Position numbers and translations under genes: made by a program. DNA of 64,000 nucleotides from Paramarasmius palmivorus. Lineage: Eukaryota; Basidiomycota; Agaricomycetes; Agaricales; Marasmiaceae. Positions 21,668-34,158 of this stretch are shown piece after piece. Every line of letters starts with the position of its first letter. The stretch's first letter is position 1. The stretch spans positions 1-64,000 of the forward strand of contig JAYKXP010000090.1 of the NCBI GenBank assembly GCA_037176845.1, read 5' to 3'. Under the pieces are notes generated by a model. That model ran no database searches. It had not been told where the DNA came from and saw only the letters and a program-made list of their open reading frames with translations.

Positions 21668-23480
21668 TTACAATAACCAGTTAACTATTCCTCTCCTCGT
21701 TTCGCTTGTATCTACGCCCCACAGCTGGTTCCCAGTAGAGCCTTCTACGTCCTCTTGGGTCGTGTGTAAACATCTCAGTCGACCACACTCTACCGTGGTT
21801 TGAGGATCCATTCCAGCGGCTCGTAGAGACCAGCATCTCAAACGTCCGTCATCACCAGCTGCAAAGATGTATTCGCTGTCCGGAGGTACACTGATACCCT
21901 GCAGAATCAAAACTGATCAGCTGAATAAATTCAACAGACACAGAATACCCACGGATCCAAGTCGATGATCCACCCCGCCTACATGCCCTCTAAATGTTCT
22001 TGTAGGTGTTGTCTCGGATGTTGTCGAAACGAAACGGAGATCGTAGGTACACAACTGTCAGTTTATCAGGCTCAGAGACAGCGAGGTGACCGAAAATGAG
22101 AGAAACATACCTCTCCGTCCATCCGACCTACTAATATCTCCCATTTCGGTATGGGCAACAGACTTAGATATATAGGCGTGCTCTTGGACACCGGGAGCCT
22201 CAAGGCATCAGGCTTCGAACCTGTTATACGCAAATCAAAACGCGAAATTTGACCGTTCCGGCATCCTGCATAGATGATATCCTATGGAACCACATTTATC
22301 TCATGCGTACTAAAGAGGACAAAGGAAGACGTACCTCCTCGATATTGCAGAGAGAGAAAACGTCGCTTCCGGTGTGTAACTCCCTGATGCCATGTCGAAT
22401 TTCTGGTGAATTGATGTGAATAGCTCTTTTTGCTGCACCAAGGACGTGTGCTGAAGAGGGAAGGATTGTGGAGCATCGCACATCGTGAACTGAGGGTAAT
22501 GTAATTATTGTCGTTCGGCTAGAGATGGGGGTTTGTTTAGACTAGTTGAGAGAATGAATTGTTGGATTTTGCACCTTGGTTCATGGAGAGATTGCACGGA
22601 AATTCGCGTTGTTGGTCCGAAGCATGTTGCACTAAGGTTCTTTAGAGGGATGGGGTAGAAAAGCAGCCGAATACGAACATGCAGAGATTTTCTGACAGGG
22701 AGATTGACGACAGCTTTTCGACAGTCAATAAAGTTCAAAACTTGATGCATAGATGGCCTCACCTCGCCATGGGGGTGTAGGTTGATCTCCGACAAGACTT
22801 CTACAGGGGATTGCTCCCAAACCGTCTGTGGTGGGTCGATATACGAGTATAGCCACCCTTGATTGTCCCCTATGAACCGGATCGGTCTGTTTCCCCAGTC
22901 GTTCAGAGTACTGGTGTAGCATTGCCGAGAGCTAACGAAAGCTGTCGTGCTAGCGCCAATAATCGAAGGCGTTGGTGCTGGTTTAGGTTCAGATGATAAC
23001 CTGGAGGTCATGTCTATCATTCTGAGGTCACTGTAAATGCGAATGAGCCGAGGTCGACTGACGAGGTCATGACAAGACGAACTGTTCTGCTTTCGCTCTT
23101 TCCGTGTAACTCAGGCAAAGTTTGAGGTGTCTATGTGCTCTTCGCCACTTTGTAGTATGATTTGCTTGTTTGCTGTCTGGAACCTCGGACTCGTCACTCT
23201 CATCACTGACTTTCCTGTTGATCTCATCGCTCTTTCCTTCTTTCCGCCATGTTCCCCGGCCATCTCTACCACGATGACGAAACGTATTCGAAGTTGACCC
23301 CGTAACAGGTGCGCTGTCTAATCCCCGTCCACGTTTCTGTGATCTCTGATTTGTTGGCTGCCTTGGACCAGAGGAGGAAGGTGTAGAAGAAGAAGCTGTT
23401 TGAGAAACAGGGAAATATCGATTCTTCACTGGATCCCAGAAAAAACCAGGTAGATTTCCGAGAGAACTACCGCCGGACAT
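21668..23480 (-). CDS. WD40-repeat protein, DCAF4-like
   Basis: Six exons on the minus strand (23083-23480, 22575-23030, 22335-22518, 22111-22281, 21953-22054, 21668-21898) give about 513 residues. The N-terminus has LPGFFWDPVKNRYFPVS, matching the LPGFYYDPEKNRYF signature of DCAF4/WDR21 proteins, which are substrate receptors of CUL4-DDB1 ubiquitin ligases. WD-type strands follow: DIIYAGCRNGQISRFDLR, ILVGRMDGELCTYDLRF, FRGHVGGVDHRLGS and EYIFAAGDDGRLRCWSLR. The first intron has a GTTCGT donor. A 123-bp stretch inside the second exon (starting GTGAGG, ending CTAAAG) could be a further intron, since its length is a multiple of three and it is flanked by coherent WD-like sequence; splicing it would shorten the protein to about 472 residues. 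The role in ubiquitination is inferred from the family. Confidence 0.75.
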
Positions 23481-24068
23481 GACGGTCAAGCAAACCACGT
23501 TTGTACGTAAAGTAAACCCTGACTATGACTGGTTTGGAATCTGGTACCTTCGATTGTCCCCAAGTACCAAGCTTCAGTTTGCAATGATAATTCTTGAGCT
23601 TGAAGCTTGAAGGTTCACCGCTCTCCTATGAAAGGTTACTGACACAGAAGCAATATTACGACTAAATTACGCGTCTCAATGACACAATTATACGCGTATC
23701 TGCCGATACCCTCACTCAACGACCGTTCGACTTGCGTGTACCTTCGGAAATTGCAGTACACCGCCATAGAGCATGCCGAAAAAAACGCGTCATATTACAG
23801 TACTTACTTGGTTGAGGTCGATTTCGTTGGGCAAAATACAAAAATACCAGGAGTTTTACCATAATTAATCTCGGCTTTCGAAGCCAGGGTGTATACACGT
23901 ATTCTTGTGTAGAAAGCGTCGAGAATAGCACCGTGTCGACCGCAACGGAACTTGCAAACGTGTGCTGCCAGTCGGAATCCAGGGGAACGAGTATCCTTTT
24001 TCTCACGGAACCCCAGCCAAAAAATCCAGCGCGACAGCTGTTCACCCAAACCTTTTCCATCAACCACC
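23481..24068. promoter_or_regulatory. Shared upstream region of DCAF4-like gene and VDAC
   Basis: This 588-bp stretch separates two divergent start codons and must hold both promoters. A CT-rich tract precedes the VDAC ATG. I recognise no defined transcription factor site with confidence. Confidence 0.5.
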
Positions 24069-25231
24069 ATGTCTCTCCCTCAGCCCGTCCCACCTTCCTG
24101 GAAGGTTCGCATCTATTACTTGGAAATTTTGATTTTCTAATCTTTTTTTTTTACCACTCTTTATAGGATCTTGGAAAGTCTGCCAACGATTTGTTGGGCA
24201 AGGACTACCCCTTCAACGTTACCACTCTTGAAGTCAAGACAAAGACTCCTTCCAACGTCTCCTTCCGAGTCTTTGGTACCAACGACAAGAACGGTATTGC
24301 TGGTGACCTCGAGGGAAAGTGGACCAACAAGGCTCACGGCGTCACCCTCACTCAAACCTGGACTACAACCAACACCTTGAAGTCCTTGGTCGAGCTCGAG
24401 AACCAGATCGCAAAGGGTCTCAAGATTGATATCAACACTGCTTTGCAGCCTGAGAAGGGCAGCAAGTCCGCTACCGTTGGTGGTATCTACAAGCAGTCTG
24501 GTGTTCACACCCGTGCTGTTCTCGATGTCTTCAAGGTGTGTATCACACACTATATGTGATGGTGTTGATGCTAATTCAAGCTTCGCAGGGCCCCACCTTC
24601 ACCGCTGACACCGTCCTCGGACGTGATGGTTTTCTCGTCGGTGCTGAGGCCGCATACAACGTCACTGAGGGTAACGTCACCCGTTACGCCGCCGCCGTTG
24701 GCTTCAACGCTCCCGACTACGCCATCACCCTCCACGGTCTTAACAATCTGAAGACCTTCTCCGCCAGCTACTACCACAAGGTCAGCGCTGATGTTGAGGC
24801 TGGTGCCAAGGCTGTCTACGACTCCAAGGCCACCACCGGTGGTGTTGCTCTTGAAGTTGGTGCCAAGGCGTGAGTGTGAATTTTAGTAGGATCCAACAAG
24901 ACACCGAATAACTCGTATTTCTCCAGCTACCTTGACCCAGCTGCCTTCATCAAGGCCAAGATTAACAACGCTGGTGTCCTTGCTTTGGGTGCGCACAACC
25001 CTGACCGCATAACGACGTTTCATCTGACAATTTGTCGTTTCTAGGTTACACCCAGGCTCTCCGCCCCGGCGTCAAACTCTCCCTCAGTGCTGCTGTTGAC
25101 ACCCAAAAGCTCAACGAGCCTCCTTCATCTGCTAACCTTGCCCACAAGGTACATTTTTCGTTCATTCTTAGCCCTGTTGATCACTTACTTTTCCTGCGCA
25201 GGTTGGTGCCAGCATTGTCTTCGAGTCGTAG
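24069..25231 (+). CDS. POR1: Mitochondrial outer membrane porin (VDAC)
   Basis: Six exons (24069-24104, 24167-24535, 24589-24869, 24927-24988, 25045-25148, 25202-25231) give 293 residues, the usual VDAC size. The N-terminus MSLPQPVPPSWKDLGKSAND forms the amphipathic helix plugging the pore. Alternating beta strands follow, including KSATVGGIYKQSGVHTRAV and FLVGAEAAYNVTEGNVTRYA, with the eukaryotic porin signature region near residues 215-240. The gene encodes the voltage-dependent anion channel for metabolites such as ATP/ADP. Codon use is strongly biased toward C-ending codons compared with its neighbours, as expected for a highly expressed gene. The first intron has a GTTCGC donor and a long T run before the acceptor. 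It converges on the cofilin gene 305 bp away. Confidence 0.95.
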
Positions 25232-25536
25232 GGAGGATGGGCATTACGACTGTATATACGACATAAGTAGGAATACATTACATCCCTCACTGTTATCGAG
25301 TCGTCCACTCGCGTTGTCGGGCATGGAACGGTAGTGAGCGCCGCTCGTGTGCAAGAACTTCAGTCGTACATCTACAAGCTTAACGCGTCTGGTCAAGTTC
25401 AAATTCTACATTCGCGTTGTGATTTCTCTCGAGGGAAAAGATGGTGCTGACTACATCAAATTAGAACAAAAAGTCGTGTGGAAGAAGGGGTTGGTAATCG
25501 ATTGTCAGTCCGTCCATGTATCAGAACATCCTCCGC

Positions 25537-26246
25537 TTAGTGGCCTCGGTTGGCTTTCTCAAGCACTGCAAGAAGGGAAAAAAGCGATATCAGCTCAATC
25601 ACTGATGTCATCGCGCAGCCAGGGGAAAACGCACCGCTCTCGTATGCCACCTCACTGGAATCAGTTCCCTGAATCTCAACAGCGATACCAACAAGGGCAC
25701 GTCGTAAAGCGTCCTTGGAGGAGGCGAACACCATCTTCTGTTTGATTTTGGCATCATCGGGTGACCTTATGAAGAGTTATCAGTGAGATCAAGTTATCGA
25801 CGGGTAGGTCGGAAGACAAAGGGGGCAAAGGGTTAAGGGTGTAATAGGCAACGTGGAAGTAATGTTATGGAGTGAATGATTGAATGGACTTTCAAAGTAA
25901 GGAATCGCTGTTGTAGGAACGCGAAACTCACCAGCTGAAGAAACAGAGCTTGTTCCTCTTTCCAGCGCCCTCCTTGTCAAACTCAAAGTCGTAGACAGCC
26001 CATCTGCATTCACCCTCTGGAAGATCGGTGAGGAACTCGTCGTAATCTTGAGATTCAGAGGTCTTTTCGACGATGATCTCTGTCTTGTCGTTGTTGAGAT
26101 TGAAGATGATGTACTTGAACTTCTTGCCCAGTTTGAGGCTCTGGTACTCGGAAAGACATTGGGGGTTGACTGTGACACCGGATGCCTTTATTGTTTGTCT
26201 GTTAGTCGAAAAGACTGGTGAGAATTAGGTGTGGAGACCGTACCAT
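25537..26246 (-). CDS. COF1: Cofilin (actin-depolymerising factor)
   Basis: Four exons on the minus strand (26244-26246, 25932-26185, 25635-25765, 25537-25565) give 138 residues. The first exon is the ATG alone, followed by GTACGG, so the start codon is separated from the rest by a 58-bp intron. The second exon reads [20 protein letters not shown] and the third carries [18 protein letters not shown], the actin-binding long helix. The protein ends VLEKANRGH. These blocks and the length are diagnostic. Cofilin severs and depolymerises actin filaments in the cortex and cytokinetic ring. The second intron is long for this genome (166 bp). Codon bias is strong in exon 2, as in the adjacent VDAC gene. 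Confidence 0.95.
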
Positions 26247-26412
26247 ATTGAAGGGTCGTGAAGGAGATGGAGGTAGATGAACAAGTGTTTATAAGTGGTG
26301 GCGGTGTTTGTACCAGGCGCTTAGTCTAGATCAACGACGGTCCCAAACAGGAGAAAATATTGCAACTAGAAGCAAGAATCAACATCTATTACTTATACTG
26401 ATTGTACACTGG

Positions 26413-29096
26413 CTACGCAAATACATCGTCGAGCCATCGCTCGTAATCATACTGTGGTTCCCCAGCTTCGTTGAGAGTGCTGGGCATCGCTTCACGCAGG
26501 TATTCAATGGCCGAGGCAGGCAAATGAGCAATGCGCAGATCAAGTTCCGTTACAAATGGCTGCGGGGAAGTAATCGAGGTCAAAAAAGTCGCTGAGTAGC
26601 CAGTCGGACGACTTGCCTTATCAGAAGCAATACCGCGGAAGGATTCGCGCAGTTGGTCGGGACTAGTTTGATCCTCCATGATATCCACCTATGATGTACT
26701 GTGCATGAGTCTGGGCGAACTGCGAAACTGAAGATGCTATTCACCAAAAGGTTGATAAATGCTTCAAAAGACACAGCGCCGTAGTCTTGAACGAGCTGAT
26801 CATAGATGTAGTCCATGTCCTCGTCCTGTTCGGGTTCGTTCAGTTTAGTGGCGAATATAGCACAGCGAGTACGAAAAACTTACGGAGTAGACTATTCCCA
26901 AACTGGCTAATGCAGCACTCATCTCTGACTGATTTAGAGTGTTAGACTCATCGCGATCAAAGTATCGGAATGTGCTCTCAAACTGCTCGAGTTGAGCTGG
27001 TGTTAAGTTTGTCATATTCCGTGAAACAATCTGTAGAAGTATGAGTGGTTAGTGTGTTGAACTCTGAAGCGTGGAACGCGCCTGGTTATCAATGAAAGCA
27101 ATCTTCTTCGCGATGCTCTGATGTAACAATTCGAGCTCGAATTCCAGATCCTGGCACGTGAAAACGGTGTAGTCATTCTCTTCAACGTTAGCAGCGCTGC
27201 ATTCTGCCTCCGCTGCGGCCACCTCTGCCAGCACGTCGGAGAGGGCTGGCACTCGTGTTTGTATCTGTTGTACAAGTTGTTGCTGCACCTGCGAAAAGTG
27301 AGATTCATGGGTTACCCCTAAGCTGAAGGTATACCTCGAGCGGGCCATCTATAGCAGTTAGTTCTGATGATATAAGATGCAGTCGATGTTCGAAATCATT
27401 CGCTAGATCTGCAAACTTTTTGCGTAGAGCTTCCTTGATCCTAGATTATATGTCAGCGGTATATCTAGCATCAATATATGCGCACTGACTGTCGTATCTC
27501 TGCATTTATTGCTCGAGACCTCCGAGCCTCTGAAGCCAACAAGTCCTTCCAGGCCTGATCCAGATCTGAGAGTGCTAGCCCTACCGGAGGAACATATTCT
27601 CTCAGACCATATGTTTTCAGTTTTGTTTGGACATTTCCAAAGAGGGTCGCTACGTCCTGTTTCTCTGTTACCCAAGTGCGTTTTGTTGTTTGTTTATACG
27701 TCGTGAAATCAGCAGATTGGGCTTTGGCGTCAGTGTATGAGCCGGTAAACGTGCTCGAAAGCCACTTTTCCTGAATCTCGGATAGTGCTGCAAGGAGCTG
27801 GAGGTAATGGGTATGATACCTGGGAACTTGTTGAGTTGACACTCACCAGTCGGATGCGACGTTCATAATCATTCCGCGAAACCCACACGGACTGCATCAA
27901 TTCGGCAAATTTCTCAACACGACGAGAAACAGTCTCTGCTTGGTCTATAAGAACGTCAATTCCTGTTGGATGGTAATAAAGGTAAAAGACAAACCCATGG
28001 ACGAGAAGGCGTGGAAGTAGCATGCGATGTATGTCATTACACTCCGCTCGTCCGGATGTTTTGAGTCGCACAGATCCTCAACTTCCAGTAGTTGCTAAAG
28101 GGGGCAAAATCTGAGATTAAAGTTACTCTCAGAAGGAAGTACGCACAGGTATATTCAAGTGTTCTGCAGCTATCTGGAAAGCTAGACGGGTGTTTCCGTG
28201 ACGATCCAGCTTGTTCAATTTGTCGTAATCCAACAGGTCTGGCCGGTGACAATGGATCAAAGCACATCTTTGAAAGTTTCGTCAGATATTGAATCACAAG
28301 TTCCGCAATTGAAGAGTCCATACAAAGCGAGCCCATCTGACCAGCTTGACGAGAAATCTTGCACGTCAACTTCCTTATATGGTTCAGTTTTGCGTTGACA
28401 CCAGAGCAGTAAACCTTCTTTGGCTGAAAGACCTTCTTCGCTGTAAAATGCATAAACTCCAACGTAGGATAAAAGAGGTGCAGTCGTTTACCTGATATCC
28501 GCAATGGTGAATCGGAGAATGAGAGTCCATATCATGCCAAGTATTAACTTGAGATTGCCATCGATAATGTCTACGTCTCCGTTTGTGAGTGTGAAAAGAG
28601 GACTGAAGCGTTCTAGTGCATGCCTTCAGGACCGATATTCGTGAGCTTGACCCCTCGAGAAGTGATGAATTCCAGGGCTTTGTTTACGTTTTCCGCCTTC
28701 TGAACCCTCATCCGGGGAGTCTTGTTGTAACGTCCAAGGGAGGTATCGCCTGGAAGCTATGCCATTTAGCTTCCCCTTGAGCATTTTACTTGGATGCATA
28801 CCCATTATTTCCTGCCATTGTCATCAGTTCAATGATTCACGTAAAAGGAGTATAGCACGCACCATGAGTTGAATGAGTCGCACACCGTCTGAAAGATCCT
28901 TGACTAATGATGACATTGGAGGATATCCATTCGCCTCCAACTTTGTGTTGAGCCTGGCAAGAATTGGCGCATGGCCTTCGTGAGCTACGAGTGCCTCCAG
29001 CAGCAAGGACGGCCTTCGCATTTTCATCAATTACCATTTGCAAAAAGTCCGCTCTTGTACAATGTTGACATCGTCGCGAGGGTCGATAGAAACCAT
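26413..29096 (-). CDS. AIN1: Alpha-actinin, actin cross-linking protein
   Basis: Sixteen exons on the minus strand give 625 residues, matching fission yeast Ain1. In coding order they are 29035-29096, 28863-28953, 28802-28811, 28624-28749, 28492-28576, 28324-28440, 28147-28267, 27995-28094, 27847-27944, 27490-27797, 27335-27440, 27082-27288, 26884-27030, 26745-26825, 26617-26688 and 26413-26559. Two calponin-homology domains fill about residues 1-235 ([47 protein letters not shown]). Two short spectrin-type coiled segments follow. The C-terminal EF-hand region has [17 protein letters not shown] and ends [12 protein letters not shown]. It bundles actin in the cytokinetic ring. One exon is only 10 nt. 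Three introns start with GC instead of GT (28577-28623, 27031-27081, 26560-26616). The joins are strongly supported by conserved family sequence on both sides. Confidence 0.92.
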
Positions 29097-29287
29097 TCAA
29101 GAAGTTCGAGAATTGCAGATGAAGAAGATTATAGAAGCAGAATAAGGTAGCAAAGGGACAGAAAGGATGAGCAGGTGAAGGAGGTGACTAAGGAGCGCTG
29201 AGGCACCAAAAATGGACGCGTCGCATGGCGAGCGCGTCTCTTTTTGACTCTTGACCACCACTATCCCCCCTTCCCGAGTTCCCAGAA

Positions 29288-31596
29288 ATGACCACACAGT
29301 TTGATAGGATATATCATGGCTTGTCCCCAGAGGTCGGCAGTGCGTCAACGAAGTCATTTGTATCCTGTAAAATCTAACTTATCTCTAGAATTTCGTGTCG
29401 CTGCCAGTGGAATGGCATGGAAAGGCTCAGAGTCAGAAGGAGTGACATCGATGGCGGCTGCCGATATTAAATGGGCTCAGTGGATGCGTGTGGCTCGCAA
29501 CTTTCAGCTGAGAGTTGGCCTGAAAACGGGCAACGAGCAACGCAGAGAATCTTTTGATGGCTTTGCGCGAGAGGTGCATGGAGCCTGTTGGTCCTTTCTT
29601 CTTCTACTGAACCTTTATCTAGGACCATGATAGGCTCGCAACTCTGCTTAAAAACCACTTTTCTATTACCTTGGAGACCAGAGAAACATCATTGAAGGGC
29701 TGGAACTGGGGTGTCACCGACTTCCAAGGTTCGAATCAACTTTTTTGCCTGATACGTGGATGCTAACGTGATGTAAACATAGGGCAAGACCTCGCATTTA
29801 CGGTTTCGGATAAGACAGCATTCGAACTTCCCCTCCAATATGTCGCCAATTCAAATATCGCTGGAAAAACAGAAGTCTCACTAGATTTCGCTAACCCAAC
29901 CTCGTCGAAGAAAGGCGGTGACGAAATGGTTGAGATCCGTTTCTTCGTTCCCGGAACGCAGTCGAAATTCAAGGGCTCAGATGCAGGCTCTGATAACGAA
30001 GAAAATGACGAAGAAGAAATTAGTGCCGCAACCGTATTCCATGATATGGTTAAAGAGAAGGCCGATATTGGTAAAGTGTTGGGTGACATGGTGCTAAGCT
30101 TCGAAGAAGTTCTCGTGCTTACTCCTCGTGGCCGCTACGACGTTATCATGTTCCCGGAGTTTTTGCGACTACGTGGAAAGACATACGACTATAAGATCGA
30201 GTACACCAAGATATCAAGACTTTTCCTATTACCCAAGGACGACTTACACGTTCTCTTCATTGTGAGTCGCGCTCAGAGGCTTTCTAGTCCAAACTGACCA
30301 TTTCGAAGCTCGGATTAACACATCCAATCCGACAAGGTCAAACACCTTACCAGTACCTCACCATGCAGTTTAGTCGAGAGGAAGAAACCACGGCAGAGTT
30401 AAACATGGACGAGTAAGTTTGCTCATATTCACGCCCTGACGCAAGATGTTGAAGGTGTTCAGTGAGGAAATAGCTAAATACGACAAGCTGAAGAAAAACT
30501 ACGACGAGCCAACATTTGAAGTCGTTTCCAGCGTATTCCGTGCCCTATCCAAAAAGAAGATCATTGGATCTGGTACATTCCAAAGGTGCCACGTTTATTG
30601 GCTTTATCCTCTTCAATTCATAACCTTTTCTTCTCTAGCCGTGACGGCCACCCAGGTATCAAGGCTAACCTCAAGGCTGTCCAAGGCGACCTCTTCATGC
30701 TTGAAAAATATGTCTTCTTCGTATCCAAACAGCCTCTACTTATCGAACTATCCGACGTCGAAAAGGCTGTGTTCTCCCGTGTAGGGGCGAGCATGGGTGC
30801 GGCTGCTGCTCGTACCTTCGATATCAAGATTGTCACAAAGAGCGGTTCGGATATCACGTTTACCAACATCAACAAGGAGGAGCACGAGCCTGTGGAGAAC
30901 TACTTGAAGGAGAAGAAGATCAGACTCAAGAACGAAATGGTTCCTGATGCCGACTTGTTGATGGCTGCTGCTGTTGGTGAAGACGATGACGAGGATATGC
31001 AAAGCGTCAGTTCTGCTGGAAGTGCCCCAAGGGCCAAGACTAAGACTGGAGGTGGGGGCGGGGGCGGAGACGACGAGGACAGTGAAGAAGACGGTGCGTT
31101 GCTCTGATCTTCTCGTGGTATCATTCTAATGAAGATGCAAAAAGAGGACTTCCAAGCTTCATCGTCTGATGAGGGATCGCCAACCGAGAGCGACTCGTCG
31201 GAGGGTGGCGCATCAACAGCTTCGGATGCTAGTGGAGACCGAGATTTCGTCAAAAAGAAGAAAACCAAGACGAAAGGAAAGGGCAAGGAAAGCGAGGGCG
31301 GCAAAAAGTCAAAAAAGGCCGCTAATGATAGTGATGCCGATGACAGCGACGCAGAGGAGAAACCAAAGAAGAAAAAGAAGCCTGCAAAGAAGGACGACGA
31401 CATGGACGTTGACGAGGACAAGCCCAAACCCAAACCCAAACCTAAAGCTAAACCAAAAGCAAAAAAGGACGATCCTATGGAGGTTGATGAGGACAAGGGT
31501 AAATCCAAGGAGAGGCCCAAGCCCAAGCCTGTGAAGCCCAAAGCAGACGGTGACGGTCCAGAACCTCCGAAGAAGAAGCAAAAGACTACAGATTGA
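29288..31596 (+). CDS. POB3: FACT complex subunit POB3 (SSRP1-like, no HMG box)
   Basis: Eight exons (29288-29339, 29389-29573, 29623-29728, 29783-30261, 30309-30412, 30463-30585, 30639-31093, 31145-31596) form one frame of about 650 codons. The N-terminal POB3 domain reads MAWKGSESEG..DIKWAQWMRVARNFQL and GWNWGVTDFQGQDLAF. The middle pleckstrin-like domains include LTPRGRYDVIMFPEFLRLRG and RDGHPGIKANLKAVQGDLFM. An acidic stretch (EDDDEDMQ, DDEDSEEDG) and a Lys-rich tail of KPKPKPK repeats follow. With SPT16 the protein forms FACT, which dismantles and restores nucleosomes during transcription and replication. The lack of an HMG box is normal for fungi, where a separate Nhp6-type protein supplies it. 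Confidence 0.93.
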
Positions 31597-31771
31597 AGCG
31601 GCTTTGAGTATCATCTTACATATCGTTTTCTTGTCTTTACGTTGTATATATATTCGATCTATCTCGTACATGATTGACATACTAAGGCCAAGCATCCAGG
31701 CATGTGGTCGATATTCCGATAGCAAAAGCTCGCGAAGACATTGTCGGAGGAACGTCACGAACTGACGGCAC

Positions 31772-34158
31772 TCAAACTCTTGGGCGAACTAGGAGGGGTA
31801 AGTGTGGTCCTTGTTCCTCTTTTCCCTTCACTATTGGGTGCATGACAAAACCCGGAGGTCGTTTCATGCTGAGTCCACCTTCAGGCAGCGAAAATTGGTG
31901 CCTTTCCAGAAGGCCTACGATGACAGCGTGCATCTCAACAATTCTGTCGAATGAGTTAGAGACGTCTTTGGTCAATTGGGACTATGCACGTACGCGAAGC
32001 GCCATCTAGAGGTACGAGTTTAGCATACGTATGCAACAGGTGACCCTGATGAATGCTCACCCAATACATAGTTTCACCCCCGCGCCTAAAAGCAGTAGTC
32101 ATGTCAGTGGGTCGAATATTGGGGAAGTTGCATGAGACATTACTGAAGCTCATTCTATTACAAGAATCACAAAATGTCAGTCTTAACAACCGCACATATT
32201 GCAGTCAGGAGTACTCACATGTTGTTATATGGCCCAAGGGCTGTTTGTTTCTTCGGGTCTATATCCAAAAAGCGAGATGGTCTAAATTCGTGAGCATCTT
32301 TCCCCCAAATTGCCTCAAGCCTGAAATCGGATGTTATTCTCGCTGTCTAAACGAAGGCATGTTCACAAACCGGTTATATGGTGCGATAGCAATCTCGATT
32401 CTCTGGCCTTTCTTGATGTGGATATTGTCGACAACGTCGCCGTTTCTAGTGGTAACGGGGAACTCTAGTGGAAGAACATCGTCGTGACCGGCTTCTCTTG
32501 TAAATCTATTAACGATGGGGTGCAGCCTTAAAGCTTCCTGGATGAAAGTTAGCCATAGGCGATCCATAAGAGCACTGTGCTTTACCTTCATAACAGCATT
32601 TAGGTGGGTCATAGACTCATAGTCCGACACAGTGAAATCCTCGGTAGATTTACGAGACCGAGCTTCTTTAATCTCTTCGTAGACCTTCTGTTGGTCCTCG
32701 GGATGGGCGGCAAGTTCATACAGGAACCAAGCGATAGAGAATGCAGTAGTGTCGTGGCCTGCAAGAACTAAAGTACTAGAATCGAGATCTCAGATGACGA
32801 GCATTGGATGGTGGGTGGTATGATAAACCACTTACGAAAGCTGCGAAACGAGTTCTTGATCGGTAATCCTCTTCTTGGGATCTTCGGCATTGTTTGAATG
32901 GTCTTCCCAGAATTCGAAAGAAATAGTCAGAATTTGTGTTGTCTATATCATTAGAGGGCGGTTCTCACATAGGATATCTAGAATATCAGTGCCAGACGCT
33001 TGGTCATCCACCTCCTGTTCCTTGTTCTTCTCTTTGATCATATTGTACGCTATGGCGTCCGCCGTGTTCTGAAATTCGGCAAACCGAAGGTCTTCCTTAG
33101 TAGGGAACAGTCTTGTCAATTCTGAAACCATCGGTGGTAAATGCCTCCGTAACGCCTTCATCAATACCTGGAATTTGGTTGGCATCTTTGAGTCGTCGCT
33201 ACAAATGAAAGCTTAGCGAAAAAACCTCTATGATGTACATAAGGACACCAACAAGACGTGCAAAAGCTTCTCGGAGAGCTCGGTAATCTCATCGTCCAAG
33301 GCTCCGAAGTGATAATTGAAACCGGCTGCATTCTGGTCAGACTAAAAAAACCTTTGTTATCATCTTCAGAACAAATCACTTTCACCGATGACGTCCAATG
33401 TAAGTTTGGGTATCAGCTTGGCCATGTCGACAGGTTCAGAGGGTCTGGTCATCGTCTGGTCTTCAACCCTTTTTGCGAGCTGCGAACATATTCAATGATT
33501 ATAACATCCGAAAATGTAGGTTGATTTACCTTCGTTGTATAGTGTTGGAAGACAGGCAGAAATTGTCGCAGGTGTCCTAGGGAGAACGCCGGGTTCAAAA
33601 CCCTTCGTTGACGTTGATGAGCAGCACCTGTAATATTCAAAATTAGATGTGGGCACATTTTACAATCGAACAACCCAGACCTTGCGAATAAACCAAACCC
33701 TGACCAAGGAAACCGCGCAAATCGAAGTCTACATCTTTAGGTGTGGCATATCTGTACCCAGACGTGTGCAAAATGTGTTGGATGGCACGAGGGTCCGTGA
33801 CCCATAACGTATCCGTCTGAAGTGGGTAGCATATGAGTACTGGGAGTGGACATAGTAGGAATAAAAGACTTACGCCATAAACATCGGGAACACGAAATGT
33901 AGGGCCATACTCTTCCACCCACTTGAACTCGTGGTCTCCAACGTTCTCCTGGTGCAGCAAATCGAGCTCAAAACCTAGAAATATTCACGCGATGAATGTC
34001 GAGGGTCAGGTCTATAAACCTCAGTACGTACCGAACAGTCGAGAGTACCGAGGTGGCCCGCGGAGGGAGCCGACAGTTTGTCTCTTAGACCGTAAGAAGA
34101 GGAGCAGAAACGCACAGGAAAGGGAGAATGTCACTAATAATGCGGACAATGTCATCAT
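31772..34158 (-). CDS. Cytochrome P450 monooxygenase
   Basis: Fifteen exons on the minus strand (34032-34158, 33874-33974, 33681-33816, 33530-33627, 33386-33479, 33253-33325, 32969-33198, 32836-32902, 32586-32775, 32371-32537, 32219-32320, 32144-32154, 32061-32085, 31994-32005, 31772-31943) give about 534 residues. An N-terminal hydrophobic anchor (LLVTFSLSCAFLLLFL) is followed by Pro-rich RGPPRYSRLF. Later motifs are AGHDTT in helix I, EALRLHP containing the ExxR helix, and FRPSRF. The heme loop, spread over exons of 11, 25 and 12 nt, reads FSAGVKLCIGWRFA. The cysteine ligand is present, but Lys replaces the usual Arg of F-x-x-G-x-R-x-C-x-G. This is a microsomal enzyme of the fungal CYP type seen in agaric secondary metabolism and detoxification; its substrate cannot be inferred. 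No terpene or polyketide genes adjoin it. Confidence 0.88.

Noticed and set aside
27945..27994. A 32-bp intron in alpha-actinin
   Set aside because: A downstream acceptor gives a normal 50-bp intron and the family sequence [20 protein letters not shown].
29703..29713. tRNA B-box-like GGTTCGAATC
   Set aside because: It lies inside a POB3 intron with no matching A box or cloverleaf nearby.
30900..31541. Long minus-strand frame rich in Leu, Ser and Gly opposite the POB3 tail
   Set aside because: It is the complement of the Lys/Asp/Glu-rich POB3 C-terminus and has no independent support.
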